Positions 47,578 through 54,968 of a stretch of DNA of 64,000 nucleotides are shown one piece after another. The stretch comes from Phormidium tenue FACHB-1052. Its GTDB lineage: Bacteria > Cyanobacteriota > Cyanobacteriia > Phormidesmidales > Phormidesmidaceae. The stretch is from contig NZ_JACJQN010000021.1 of NCBI RefSeq assembly GCF_014696675.1, positions 20,113 through 84,112 of the forward strand, read 5' to 3'. Below the pieces are notes generated by a model that ran no database searches, had not been told where the DNA came from, and worked only from the letters and a program-made list of their open reading frames with translations. The translations under genes and the position numbers were made by a program. The stretch's first letter is position 1. The number at the start of each line of letters is the position of its first letter.

Positions 47578-48977
47578 GCGCGTCAGCACTGTGTCTGGAA
47601 CATTTACAGGCGATTGAACCGTTTAACCACCTGCCTCCGGAGCGGTTGGAGTGGGTGTGCGATCGCGCCACCTTCCTCCAGCTCTCTAAGGGCGACTACC
47701 TGGTCAAAGAGGGCGACCTCACTACCACGATCTACATCTTTGTCTCGGGCCGCCTGGGTATTACGCGCCAGAGCGAGGGCGTTGCCATGCCCATCGGCCA
47801 GCACGAAGGCCCTGGCTATATCGGCGAAATTCCGGTGCTGACGGATGAGCCTGCCCCGGTGACGCTACAGGCGATGTCGGATTGTCAGATCCACGCGATC
47901 GCCGGGGCCGACTTTCTCACCCTGCTGCACGAGTGCCGCGACTTTGAGCGCGTGGTGTTTCGCCTGATGCAGAAGCGGGTGCGGGGGCTGGAGTCGTTTT
48001 TGCGCGGGCGCGAAAAGATGGCGGCTCTGGGTACGCTGTCGGCAGGGCTGGCCCACGAGCTAAATAACCCGGCGGCGGCACTGGTGCGATCGCTCAGCGA
48101 AGTGGTGCCCGCCATTCGCGAGCTGGAGAAAATGAACCTGCTCTACGGCCAGCAGCAGCCCGATGAAGCAGAATCGGCAGAGTGGCAGCGGGTGCGCGAT
48201 GCGGGCTACGAGACCATTCTCAAGTGCGGGGCCGATGCGGGGACGGTGAGCGATCGCGAAGACGAACTGCTCGACTGGCTCGAAGACTACGGCGCTACCC
48301 AAGCCTGGAAGCTGGCCGAACCCCTGGCCCTAGCGGGTATCGATATCCCCACCCTAGAAAAGCTAGTGGAACCCTGGCGCGACAACCCCACGCAGCTGCA
48401 CGACATGGGCATTCGCTGGCTGGCCCTTTCCTTTGAAGTGATGTCGATGATTCAGAGCGGCCAGCACGGGGCCGAGCGCATTGCCACCCTGGTCAAGTCG
48501 ATGAAGTCTTACAGCTATATGGATCAGGGCGCGCAGCAGATGGTTGACCTACACCAGGGGCTAGAAGACACCCTGCGGCTGTTTGCCTTCAAGCTGAAGC
48601 AGGGCATTAAGGTGGAGCGCGACTACGATGCGACGCTGCCCAAGCTGATGGCCCATGGCAGCGAGCTCAATCAGGTGTGGACGAATTTGATCGACAATGC
48701 GATCGACGCCATGGGCGAGAAGGGGACGCTTACCCTGCGCACCTGTCATTTCCGGGGCGATGCTCGGGTAGAAATTATTGATACCGGGCCGGGCATTCCG
48801 CCGGAGATTAAGTCGCGCATTTATGAGCCGTTTTTTACCACCAAGGGCGTGGGCAAAGGCTCGGGTCTGGGTCTCGAAACGGTACTTCGCATTGTAGAAA
48901 ACCGCCACCACGGCACCATTTCTGTGGAGTCTGAACCGGGGCATACCTGCTTTGCGGTGTGTTTGCCTTTGGGATAG
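47574..48977 (+). CDS. Sensor histidine kinase with cyclic-nucleotide-binding domain
   Basis: A 467-residue kinase. Residues 10-135 form a cNMP-binding (Crp-type) domain (HLPPERLEWVCDRATFL, GRLGITRQSEG, GPGYIGEIPVLTDEP). The dimerisation H-box AGLAHELNNPAAAL lies near residue 160, and the ATPase core has NLIDNAIDA (N-box), DTGPGIPP (G1), and GVGKGSGLGLETVL (G2). There is no membrane segment, so it is a soluble sensor. ATG 47574 overlaps the upstream TGA by four bases. The pair with the receiver-TrxR protein is probably a complete two-component module. The signal (cAMP, c-di-GMP or redox) is unknown. The last 32 codons are duplicated near 49805. Confidence 0.92.
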   Translation: MSASALCLEHLQAIEPFNHLPPERLEWVCDRATFLQLSKGDYLVKEGDLTTTIYIFVSGRLGITRQSEGVAMPIGQHEGPGYIGEIPVLTDEPAPVTLQAMSDCQIHAIAGADFLTLLHECRDFERVVFRLMQKRVRGLESFLRGREKMAALGTLSAGLAHELNNPAAALVRSLSEVVPAIRELEKMNLLYGQQQPDEAESAEWQRVRDAGYETILKCGADAGTVSDREDELLDWLEDYGATQAWKLAEPLALAGIDIPTLEKLVEPWRDNPTQLHDMGIRWLALSFEVMSMIQSGQHGAERIATLVKSMKSYSYMDQGAQQMVDLHQGLEDTLRLFAFKLKQGIKVERDYDATLPKLMAHGSELNQVWTNLIDNAIDAMGEKGTLTLRTCHFRGDARVEIIDTGPGIPPEIKSRIYEPFFTTKGVGKGSGLGLETVLRIVENRHHGTISVESEPGHTCFAVCLPLG

Positions 48978-49095
48978 GCAGAAATGGCGCATCGACCGTG
49001 ATTTGATCTAGCTCCCCAAACCCTAGCCGCCCTTGCCCAATCGGCATCTGTGGCAAGATAACCATGAGATTCGTTGCAGAGTGGGAGACTTAAAT

Positions 49096-49788
49096 ATGTC
49101 GAGTTCTAGAACTCTACTGATTACCGGCGCATCTACAGGTATCGGTGCCGCAACTGCCCGACAGGCAGCCGCGCAAAACTTCAACCTCGTCTTGGCTGCC
49201 CGCTCTACTGAAAAGCTGGATCAATTGGCGAAGGAACTGGGTACCGATAACGTTCGGACTTTTGCCTGTGATGTCACCGACTATGCGGCTCAAGAAAAGT
49301 TGGTAGCCAACGCAGTAGAGGCATTTGGCAGTTTGGATGCGGTGTTTGCTAATGCTGGTTGTGGCGGTGAGCCAGGTGGGTTTTCGGGGGCTCCGGTTGA
49401 GTCTTGGCAGCGCATCGTTAACACCAATATTTTGGGCGTTGCTTATACGCTGCGGGCCAGCCTAGCAGAACTAAAGAAAGCCAAAGGTCATGTCATTATT
49501 ACTAGCTCGATCGCGGGGCGTACAGTGCTGGGGGGGTCTATGTATTCAGTTTCGAAATGGGCGGTCTCAGCGATCGGCTATAATCTGCGCGAGGAGATGC
49601 GAGGCACGGGAGTACGTGTCACTCTCATTGAACCGGGGATGGTGGACACACCTTTCTTTGATGACCCAAAACCCGATGCACTGCGCCCCGATGATGTGGC
49701 TCGAACGGTTCTCTTTGCGCTCTCACAACCTCCCAATGTTGATATTGGTGAACTTGTGGTTTTGCCAACACTACCTGTTGAAGGGTAA
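49096..49788 (+). CDS. Classical short-chain dehydrogenase/reductase
   Basis: A 230-residue classical SDR. Cofactor motif TGASTGIGAATA at 11-22, DVT near 60, NAG (VFANAGCGG) near 86, catalytic Ser in ITSSIAGR, Tyr-x3-Lys in YSVSKWA. R at AARS suggests NADP(H). Substrate is unknown. ATG 49096 gives the family start. Remarkably, the gene lies between two copies of the histidine-kinase 3' tail (48880-48990 and 49805-49915). Confidence 0.92.
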   Translation: MSSSRTLLITGASTGIGAATARQAAAQNFNLVLAARSTEKLDQLAKELGTDNVRTFACDVTDYAAQEKLVANAVEAFGSLDAVFANAGCGGEPGGFSGAPVESWQRIVNTNILGVAYTLRASLAELKKAKGHVIITSSIAGRTVLGGSMYSVSKWAVSAIGYNLREEMRGTGVRVTLIEPGMVDTPFFDDPKPDALRPDDVARTVLFALSQPPNVDIGELVVLPTLPVEG

Positions 49789-49804
49789 TTGATAGAGCCT
49801 AGCT

Positions 49805-49915
49805 ACGGTGCTTCGCATTGTAGAAAACTGCTACCACGGCACCATTTCTGTGGAGTTTGCACCAGGACATACCTGCTTTACAGTGTGTTTACCCTTAGGG
49901 TAAGCAGAAACAGCT
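49805..49915 (+). pseudogene. Duplicated 3' tail of the histidine-kinase gene
   Basis: About 110 bases match 48886-48993 at roughly 85% identity. They encode VLRIVENCYHGTISVEFAPG followed by HTCFTVCLPLG and a stop, against the kinase tail LRIVENRHHGTISVESEPG, HTCFAVCLPLG. Similarity continues past the stop (GCAGAAA...CATC). Changes keep the frame open, but no start or ATPase core exists. Together with the original it forms a direct repeat around the SDR gene. Confidence 0.85.
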
Positions 49916-49941
49916 CATCCTAAAGTTAGTTAAACAGTGTT

Positions 49942-50316
49942 TCACCGCATTGGAAGCTTGCGAATGCGCACAGTGTCGTCGCTGATAGTCACTGCTACGC
50001 CTTCGGTTAGTTCTGACTGGAGAGTGGGTAAAACCTCTAAAAGCTTCTGAGTGACCACTTCAGGTTTGGCAGAAGATAACCGTAATGTGATCAGACTTGG
50101 CTGACTTTGCTTACTAAGCGCTACCAGCATGGAGAAATCTAGGTCTTGCGTTACAACAATGCGACCATCTACTCTCGCAAACTCTAAAATCTCGGCATCA
50201 GCGGCAGTTGCGGGCAACAGATCTGTAGAACGTACTATGTCGTAGCCCTGTAACTTTAGCGCTGTGACGGTTAGAGGAGAAACGTGAACGTCAGCAATGA
50301 AGCGTAGATTGCTCAT
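49942..50316 (-). CDS. DUF5615 PIN-like toxin
   Basis: A 124-residue PIN-like protein. RFIADVHVSPLTVTALKLQG has the first acidic residue, AADAEILEFARVDGRIVVTQDLDF the later ones, matching DUF5615 proteins (Mut7-C-like, predicted ribonucleases). It overlaps the upstream DUF433 gene by four bases (ATGA), the usual toxin-antitoxin arrangement with antitoxin first. Predicted to cleave RNA when unbound. Confidence 0.85.
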   Translation of the reverse strand: MSNLRFIADVHVSPLTVTALKLQGYDIVRSTDLLPATAADAEILEFARVDGRIVVTQDLDFSMLVALSKQSQPSLITLRLSSAKPEVVTQKLLEVLPTLQSELTEGVAVTISDDTVRIRKLPMR

Positions 50317-50546
50317 GCCGACGTGAAACTAATCGTGCGATCAGATACCGCCCAAGCCGCATAGTTGAGAGCCTGGCGAATATCTTCTTCCTCTAGTTCT
50401 GGGTATGACTCTAGAATCTCTTGCACAGATAGTTGGCTAGCCAGCAGCTTTAGGAGAAAGCTTACCGTGATGCGCATACCCCGTATGGTCGGCTGCCCAA
50501 GACATACTGCTGGATCGACTGTAATGCGGTCAAGGTGGCTGAGCAC
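50313..50546 (-). CDS. DUF433 antitoxin
   Basis: A 77-residue DUF433 protein (ITVDPAVCLGQPTIRGMRIT, then ILESYPELEEEDIRQALNYA), the helix-turn-helix antitoxin usually paired with DUF5615. GTG 50546 is the start in this frame. It probably binds its own promoter and neutralises the downstream toxin. The two genes form a complete chromosomal module. Confidence 0.85.
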   Translation of the reverse strand: MLSHLDRITVDPAVCLGQPTIRGMRITVSFLLKLLASQLSVQEILESYPELEEEDIRQALNYAAWAVSDRTISFTSA

Positions 50547-50741
50547 TAAAGTAGTCCTTAATATGTGCGTGCCTTCATTTTAAGAATATATCAATGGTTT
50601 AACCAGTCTCCACTTAAGCTGGCCAAGCTTTTATCACAAAATCCAAAGCTGGAGTGATAACCATAAGCTTAATAAATTTACATGGTCTTGCGCAAGCCAG
50701 GTGCTCAGAGGATTTCTCGATGGTCGGTGTGCATTAGGTCG

Positions 50742-51434
50742 TTATACGGTGCGGCCTAAAGCCGACAATACCATCTCAAACAACTCGTTTGCGTTATTAG
50801 TACATCCAATAGCACCATGACGGCGTGACTCCGCAACGTGCTCTGGATCTCTCGAGCTGGCGTAAATGATAAATGGAGTTTGATCCCCACTAGACCGCAG
50901 CTTATCCAGGAGCGTATAGCCTGCGCGAGAATCTGGTGGTCGCCCCATATCAGAAATAATTGCATCAAAACGTTGGCGAGAAATTTTCTTCAGCGCCTCA
51001 TCTGTCGACATTGCCAACACAAAACTAACTCCTAGCGCTTCAAGTGCTTGACGTGCGTAAACATTATTATTTGGGTTATCGTCCACCCAAAGGACTGTTG
51101 ATCTACTCGCACGTCTTATCGCGCGAGGCGTAACAAAATCGGCGACAATATCTGCGGCAATCATCGCTTCTTTTGCAACGCTCTCACGAGTCTTATCTTC
51201 ATCAGGTTTAGATGCAGCAGCAGCAGACAGAGCAGCAACAACTTCAGCTTGCTTTTTCTTTAAGGATGCCTCAAATCCAGCCCCCTTAAGAGATAGCTCC
51301 CCCAAGCTTGAGAAGAACTCCCGCAAGTCCTGGCCAAAGCGGACAAGGATAAACAGAATTATTGCCGGCCAGATGAGGACGTTGAGCAATTTTGTAATCG
51401 CATCAAATAGCTTAACAATATCGTCAACACTCAC
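50742..51434 (-). CDS. Membrane-anchored atypical receiver-domain protein
   Basis: A 230-residue protein. One N-terminal membrane helix (LLNVLIWPAIILFILVRFG) is followed by a charged, Ala/Lys-rich linker of about 75 residues, then a receiver domain from residue 110 (TVLWVDDNPNNNVYARQALE, phospho-Asp in AIISDMGRPPD, Ser in IIYASSRDPE). The conserved Lys that should follow (KP) is absent; GAIGCTNNANELFEMV stands there instead. A receiver attached to a membrane helix and missing that Lys is unlikely to be a normal response regulator and may act as a phosphate-independent scaffold. GTG 51434 has AGGTGA upstream. Isolated, next to the TA module. Confidence 0.75.
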   Translation of the reverse strand: MSVDDIVKLFDAITKLLNVLIWPAIILFILVRFGQDLREFFSSLGELSLKGAGFEASLKKKQAEVVAALSAAAASKPDEDKTRESVAKEAMIAADIVADFVTPRAIRRASRSTVLWVDDNPNNNVYARQALEALGVSFVLAMSTDEALKKISRQRFDAIISDMGRPPDSRAGYTLLDKLRSSGDQTPFIIYASSRDPEHVAESRRHGAIGCTNNANELFEMVLSALGRTV

Positions 51435-51703
51435 TGTTCACCTAACCAAAACATGACGTATCAAACACTAACAGATAACCTTACAGTGCGTCTCGACTAA
51501 ACCTGAGCCGCATACTAATTCATTGAATTGCTTTAATCTACCTAATTTACTCTATAGGTCATGTAGGGAGATTCCTAACTACTTAATCCAGCATACAGGG
51601 TGAATAGGTAGTGGATAATTTGCATAATAGCCTTCTCAGATGTGGATAGGCAGAACTTTCGTGCCTAAATATTTGCTTAACAGTCTGAGCATCTTCTTCA
51701 CGG

Positions 51704-51732
51704 TTGACGGGGAGCTTTTGTATCAGTACACT
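51704..51732 (+). promoter_or_regulatory. Sigma70-type promoter of MFEYL copy 2
   Basis: TTGACG at 51704-51709, a 17-base spacer, and TACACT at 51727-51732. The same -35 hexamer and the same 17-base spacing, with -10 TATTCT, occur before copy 3 at 63697-63669 (minus). Conservation in an otherwise diverged area supports a real promoter. Predicted start of transcription near 51739. Confidence 0.65.
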
Positions 51733-51738
51733 CATCCA

Positions 51739-51959
51739 TTAAGCCGTTTAAGCAGAACGGTGGCCATGCAGAACTCGAAAACTTTGGCGCTGCCTGAAGG
51801 TGTTCCAGCACCAACAGACAGCTAACCCCGCAAATCTATCGGGCAGATTGCGAGGCTAGGGAGATCGTACCCTAGTCACTCCAGTTTGCACTTCAACTGC
51901 GGGTGGCTAGGGTTTTCGCGTTCTGTCTTCCTTAACCACAAAACAGGAAAACAGAACCG
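51739..51959 (+). ncRNA. Conserved structured leader of MFEYL copy 2
   Basis: About 220 nt shared with copy 3. CTAGGG (51856-51861), CCCTAG (51870-51875) and CTAGGG (51907-51912) make two mutually exclusive hairpins. Inside the second, CAGTT (51882-51886) pairs with AACTG (51895-51899); in copy 3 this is AGCTG, which still pairs by a G-U wobble. This suggests an RNA switch or cis-regulatory leader. Confidence 0.5.
51766..51825 (+). CDS. Possible leader peptide MQNSKTLAL..., 19 aa
   Basis: A short frame, ATG to TAA, inside the conserved leader. The first nine residues MQNSK(T/I)LAL are shared with the copy-3 frame at 63490-63636, but a one-base indel makes the rest differ. It may be a translated leader peptide or chance; RNA-level conservation is the alternative. 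Confidence 0.3.
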   Translation: MQNSKTLALPEGVPAPTDS

Positions 51960-52256
51960 ATGTTTGAATATCTTGAACCAGACGCCAACGACAACCCAGA
52001 GGCCGGGTCCCTACCGCTGCCGCCTTCTGGCGCAAACAGCACAGGGAGCCGATCGCTAACCCCCGAGAAAGTGCGCCACATGCTCTACGGCAGCCTCGCC
52101 GCCCTAGACCGCACCATCAAAATCCTCCACGCCCTCGGCTACGCCGACCCCAACGACTGGAGCGACCCCCTCCCCGTGCCGCCCAGCACCGAAGACGCCG
52201 CTAGCGCCCCCGCTCAGTGGATGGTAATTATGACCAAAACCATTCTGCTGGAGTAA
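51960..52256 (+). CDS. MFEYL family small protein, copy 2
   Basis: 98 residues. A variable Pro/Ser-rich N-terminal third (MFEYLEPDANDNPEAGSLPL) is followed by the invariant core ([40 protein letters not shown]) and the tail MVIMTKTILLE. No cysteine, signal peptide or membrane helix. It is preceded by the conserved promoter and leader. The same protein, 93 aa, occurs at 63159-63440, and a tail-altered form at 34185-34439. I recall similar short proteins in other cyanobacteria but know of no function. Confidence 0.75.
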   Translation: MFEYLEPDANDNPEAGSLPLPPSGANSTGSRSLTPEKVRHMLYGSLAALDRTIKILHALGYADPNDWSDPLPVPPSTEDAASAPAQWMVIMTKTILLE

Positions 52257-52297
52257 GTTACAGCCTCAGATCCCAGGGTTCCAGCAGAGGTACTTGC

Positions 52298-53431
52298 TTA
52301 AGGTGAAGCACTAGAGCTAGAACCCTGGGATCTATCCCGCTGAGACTTTTGCTCTAGCAGCGCTTCCACCGCCGCCAGTAGCTCTGGCTGGCCCCAGTTT
52401 TGGTAGAGCGAGGCGGCGATCGCACATCCCCCCGCCCCCACCCCCTCCTTCACAAATCCCCGCTCGTAGGCTCGCAGCGCCTCAAACCGCGACTCCGCAA
52501 AGCTCAACTGCGTCGCCATCAAACAGGCCCCCGTCAGCTCCGCCAGCCCCACCGTATCTCCAGTGGCATCCTCCGCTACCCAGCGCGTGGTGCCTACCAC
52601 CACGTTGTCGGGTTTCCAGTCACAGCCTTCCGCCGCTGCGATCGCCACCATCAGCGCGTACACCGCCAGCATTTGTGTGCCCCCCGCCAGCAGCACTGGC
52701 TTGGTACGGCTAGCGGCGATCGCCATCCCCGCCACCACCGGCTGCATCGGGTCACCCACCGCCGCCACCACCTCTAAGGGATGGGGCCGAGCTGGCAATC
52801 CTGCTAAAGCCAATCCCTCAGCAACCAAGGCTTGTTTCTGGTTGTGATTACAAGTGGGGTGGCTGCTGTTAACCCGCTTTGCCGCATCTACCCCCAGCCC
52901 GGTGAGTAACCCTAGGGCCGTGGTCGTGCCCCCCACCACGCACTCCGCCAGCAGCAGGTAGTTGCTTGCGTCACCCAGCAATTCTCCCTGGGCCAACCCC
53001 TGCTGCCAGAGATGCTGCACTACCGCTAACGGTAAAGCCGCCCCGGTACTTAGGCACTGAGCAGGCTTACCCTCCAAATCCACATGGGGTACAGTCGGCG
53101 GCTGAGGCAATCCAGCATTCAGAATGACGAGGGGAATTCCCTGTTCTGCAAGGACGGCCTTAGAAATCAGCGCTGGGGAAGCTCCGGCCTGAAGCGGCGG
53201 CAGCCGAAACTTCGGGGATGACGTGAGGCCATTGACCATAAACTCAGCATCGGCTAGGGCCGTGTAGCGGCGATCGCGCGGAGTCGCTCCCGCCGCCGAA
53301 ATCCCCTCCACCAACCCCGTCTCCGTAAACCCCAGCGTCAGAACTAGCCCAGGCCGCAACCCCCGCACCTGCCCCAGCCAATCTTCCCCCCGCTGCCGCT
53401 GCGTATAAGTCTTAATCAACACCTCCCCCAT
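52298..53431 (-). CDS. CobT-like phosphoribosyltransferase (UPF0284/TIGR00303 type)
   Basis: A 377-residue protein of the TIGR00303/UPF0284 family, related to nicotinate-nucleotide:dimethylbenzimidazole phosphoribosyltransferase (CobT), which makes the nucleotide loop of cobalamin. The core GDASNYLLLAECVVGGTTTALGLLTGLGVDA and the VVVGTTRWVAEDATGDTVGLA segment fit. Cyanobacteria make pseudocobalamin with adenine, so the base may be adenine. The start lies in the G-rich minisatellite: GTG 53443 or ATG 53431; the latter begins MGEVLIKTYT. Third gene of the Crp-DUF2232-CobT unit. Confidence 0.85.
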   Translation of the reverse strand: MGEVLIKTYTQRQRGEDWLGQVRGLRPGLVLTLGFTETGLVEGISAAGATPRDRRYTALADAEFMVNGLTSSPKFRLPPLQAGASPALISKAVLAEQGIPLVILNAGLPQPPTVPHVDLEGKPAQCLSTGAALPLAVVQHLWQQGLAQGELLGDASNYLLLAECVVGGTTTALGLLTGLGVDAAKRVNSSHPTCNHNQKQALVAEGLALAGLPARPHPLEVVAAVGDPMQPVVAGMAIAASRTKPVLLAGGTQMLAVYALMVAIAAAEGCDWKPDNVVVGTTRWVAEDATGDTVGLAELTGACLMATQLSFAESRFEALRAYERGFVKEGVGAGGCAIAASLYQNWGQPELLAAVEALLEQKSQRDRSQGSSSSASP

Positions 53432-53465
53432 CCACCCGCCCACTCATCCACCCATCCACCCCTCC
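53421..53465. repeat. G-rich minisatellite at the cobT start
   Basis: On the minus strand: GGGTGGATGGGTGGATGAG, TGGGCGGG, TGGATGGGGG. It matches the array at 19466-19506 and is related to that in lnt. It fills the space between the DUF2232 stop and the CobT start codons and supplies part of the likely RBS region. Confidence 0.85.
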
Positions 53466-53471
53466 AATCTC

Positions 53472-54257
53472 CTACTCCTTCAACAAATCCTGCACCCACC
53501 CCGGCGGCTCCGGAATCTTCGCCCCTAGTCGTCCCAGCAGCAGCCAGGCCGCCAGATGCACCGTAAATAGATACACTACATTGCTCGCCAGCACCGACAC
53601 CAGGGCTAAGATCTGCACCGCTTCCACATTGGCCTGGCCCAGCACGCCCACATCCAGCACGCCCAACCCGACCAGGCGCTCTAGGCCCCAGTTCAACATT
53701 TGCGTCACCTGGGTGGTCAGATATACCCAGAGATCTTCGCCTACCAGCACCGACGACAGCCACAGCCGAAAGAAAAAGCCAATGGTGCCTAGCAGCGACC
53801 CCATTGCGATCGACACATACCAGTTAGTTCGCCGCACCCAAAAAAAGCCTAGCTGCACCCCCAGAAGCGCGTAGGGTATCAAAAATAGCAGACTGCGCGG
53901 TGGCCCCATCAGCACCGACAGCAGCAGCCCTGACACCAGCGCCGACATCCAGGCCGCCCGTGGCCCCCAGCGCAGGTAGACCAGGGCCATCGGCAGCGGA
54001 AACAAAATTCGCAGAATTGGCCCTGGCGGGAAATAGGTATTCACCAGCCAAATCAGCGCGGCGGTGCTGGCTAAAAAGGCCGTTTCGACCATCGCCAGCG
54101 GGCCAGACTTGAGCCGGTGCGACAGATCGGGTGCATCGGCCTCAATCTCTGCGGTGCGGTACTCCAGGTAGGTGTCTAGCCCATCGAAATCGCTCGCAGC
54201 GTCGTCAACCTGGGGCACAAATTTAGCCCCAGGGGCGGGGTCAGGGGAATGACTCAT
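53472..54257 (-). CDS. DUF2232 membrane protein
   Basis: A 261-residue protein with six to seven hydrophobic helices (MVETAFLASTAALIWLVNTY, ILRILFPLPMALVYLRWGPR, AWMSALVSGLLLSVLMGPPR), typical of DUF2232, a family of integral membrane proteins resembling ECF-transporter S components. A charged N-terminal 45 residues precede the first helix. It begins 6 bases after the Crp gene stop, so they are cotranscribed. The presence of a CobT-like gene next to it makes vitamin or cofactor uptake a reasonable but unproven idea. Confidence 0.85.
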   Translation of the reverse strand: MSHSPDPAPGAKFVPQVDDAASDFDGLDTYLEYRTAEIEADAPDLSHRLKSGPLAMVETAFLASTAALIWLVNTYFPPGPILRILFPLPMALVYLRWGPRAAWMSALVSGLLLSVLMGPPRSLLFLIPYALLGVQLGFFWVRRTNWYVSIAMGSLLGTIGFFFRLWLSSVLVGEDLWVYLTTQVTQMLNWGLERLVGLGVLDVGVLGQANVEAVQILALVSVLASNVVYLFTVHLAAWLLLGRLGAKIPEPPGWVQDLLKE

Positions 54258-54263
54258 GAATGG

Positions 54264-54968
54264 CTAAACCAGCAGACGTTCTAGGGCGTTGATGTCGGGA
54301 ATGCTCATCAGGTCTTTGTCCCGCACAATTAGCCCTTTCTTTTCTAGCTTACTCAGTACGCGCGTCACCGTCTCTCTGGCCAGGCCGCTGAGGCTGCTCA
54401 ACTCCCGATGGGGCAGGTTGGGAATCTCAATGCCGCTGGTGCTGCGCTGCCCCTGTCCATCGGCCAAAAAGAGAATGATGTCGGCCACCCGCGAGGTGCT
54501 GTCAGACTCGCGCAGCCGCAGGCGACGGTTGACCTGTCTGAGCCGCCGCGCCATCAGCTGCGACAGACGAATACCGGCCAGGGGCTGGGTGTTGAGCAGC
54601 TTGACAAAGTCGCTGGCAGGCATACTGCCAATGACTGTGGGCACCAGGGTGATCACGTCGGTGGAGCGGGGCACCTCTTCGAGGGGGGCCATTTCGCCAA
54701 ACAGCTCGCCCTTGCCCAAAATATTGAGGGTAACTTCTTTGCCGTCGAGGTTGTAGGTGCGAATCTTAACCCAGCCTTCCAAAATGAAGTAGACCGAGCT
54801 GCCCCAGTCGTTTTCGAGCAAAATCACCTGGTTGGCCGGGTGGCGACGAGAAACCACGTGGCTGGTGGCTTCGGCTACAGCTTCCTCCGGCAGATCCTGA
54901 AATAACAGCGCCGAACGAATTAGTTTGAGATCGGCGTCCGTATCTCGAGGATTGTAGCGGGCATCCAT
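54264..54968 (-). CDS. Crp/Fnr-family transcriptional regulator
   Basis: 234 residues. N-terminal cNMP-type beta-roll (LLFQDLPEEAVAEATSHVVS, WGSSVYFILEGWVKIRTYNL, GELFGEMAPLEEVPRSTDVI), then a dimerisation helix (GIRLSQLMARRLRQVNRRLR), and a winged-helix HTH (LPHRELSSLSGLARETVTRV, LSKLEKKGLIV). The RETVTR helix is the DNA-recognition helix of Crp-type regulators. No Fnr-type cysteines. The EMAPL-RSTD pocket could bind cAMP. First gene of the three-gene operon, divergent from the giant gene. Confidence 0.92.
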   Translation of the reverse strand: MDARYNPRDTDADLKLIRSALLFQDLPEEAVAEATSHVVSRRHPANQVILLENDWGSSVYFILEGWVKIRTYNLDGKEVTLNILGKGELFGEMAPLEEVPRSTDVITLVPTVIGSMPASDFVKLLNTQPLAGIRLSQLMARRLRQVNRRLRLRESDSTSRVADIILFLADGQGQRSTSGIEIPNLPHRELSSLSGLARETVTRVLSKLEKKGLIVRDKDLMSIPDINALERLLV

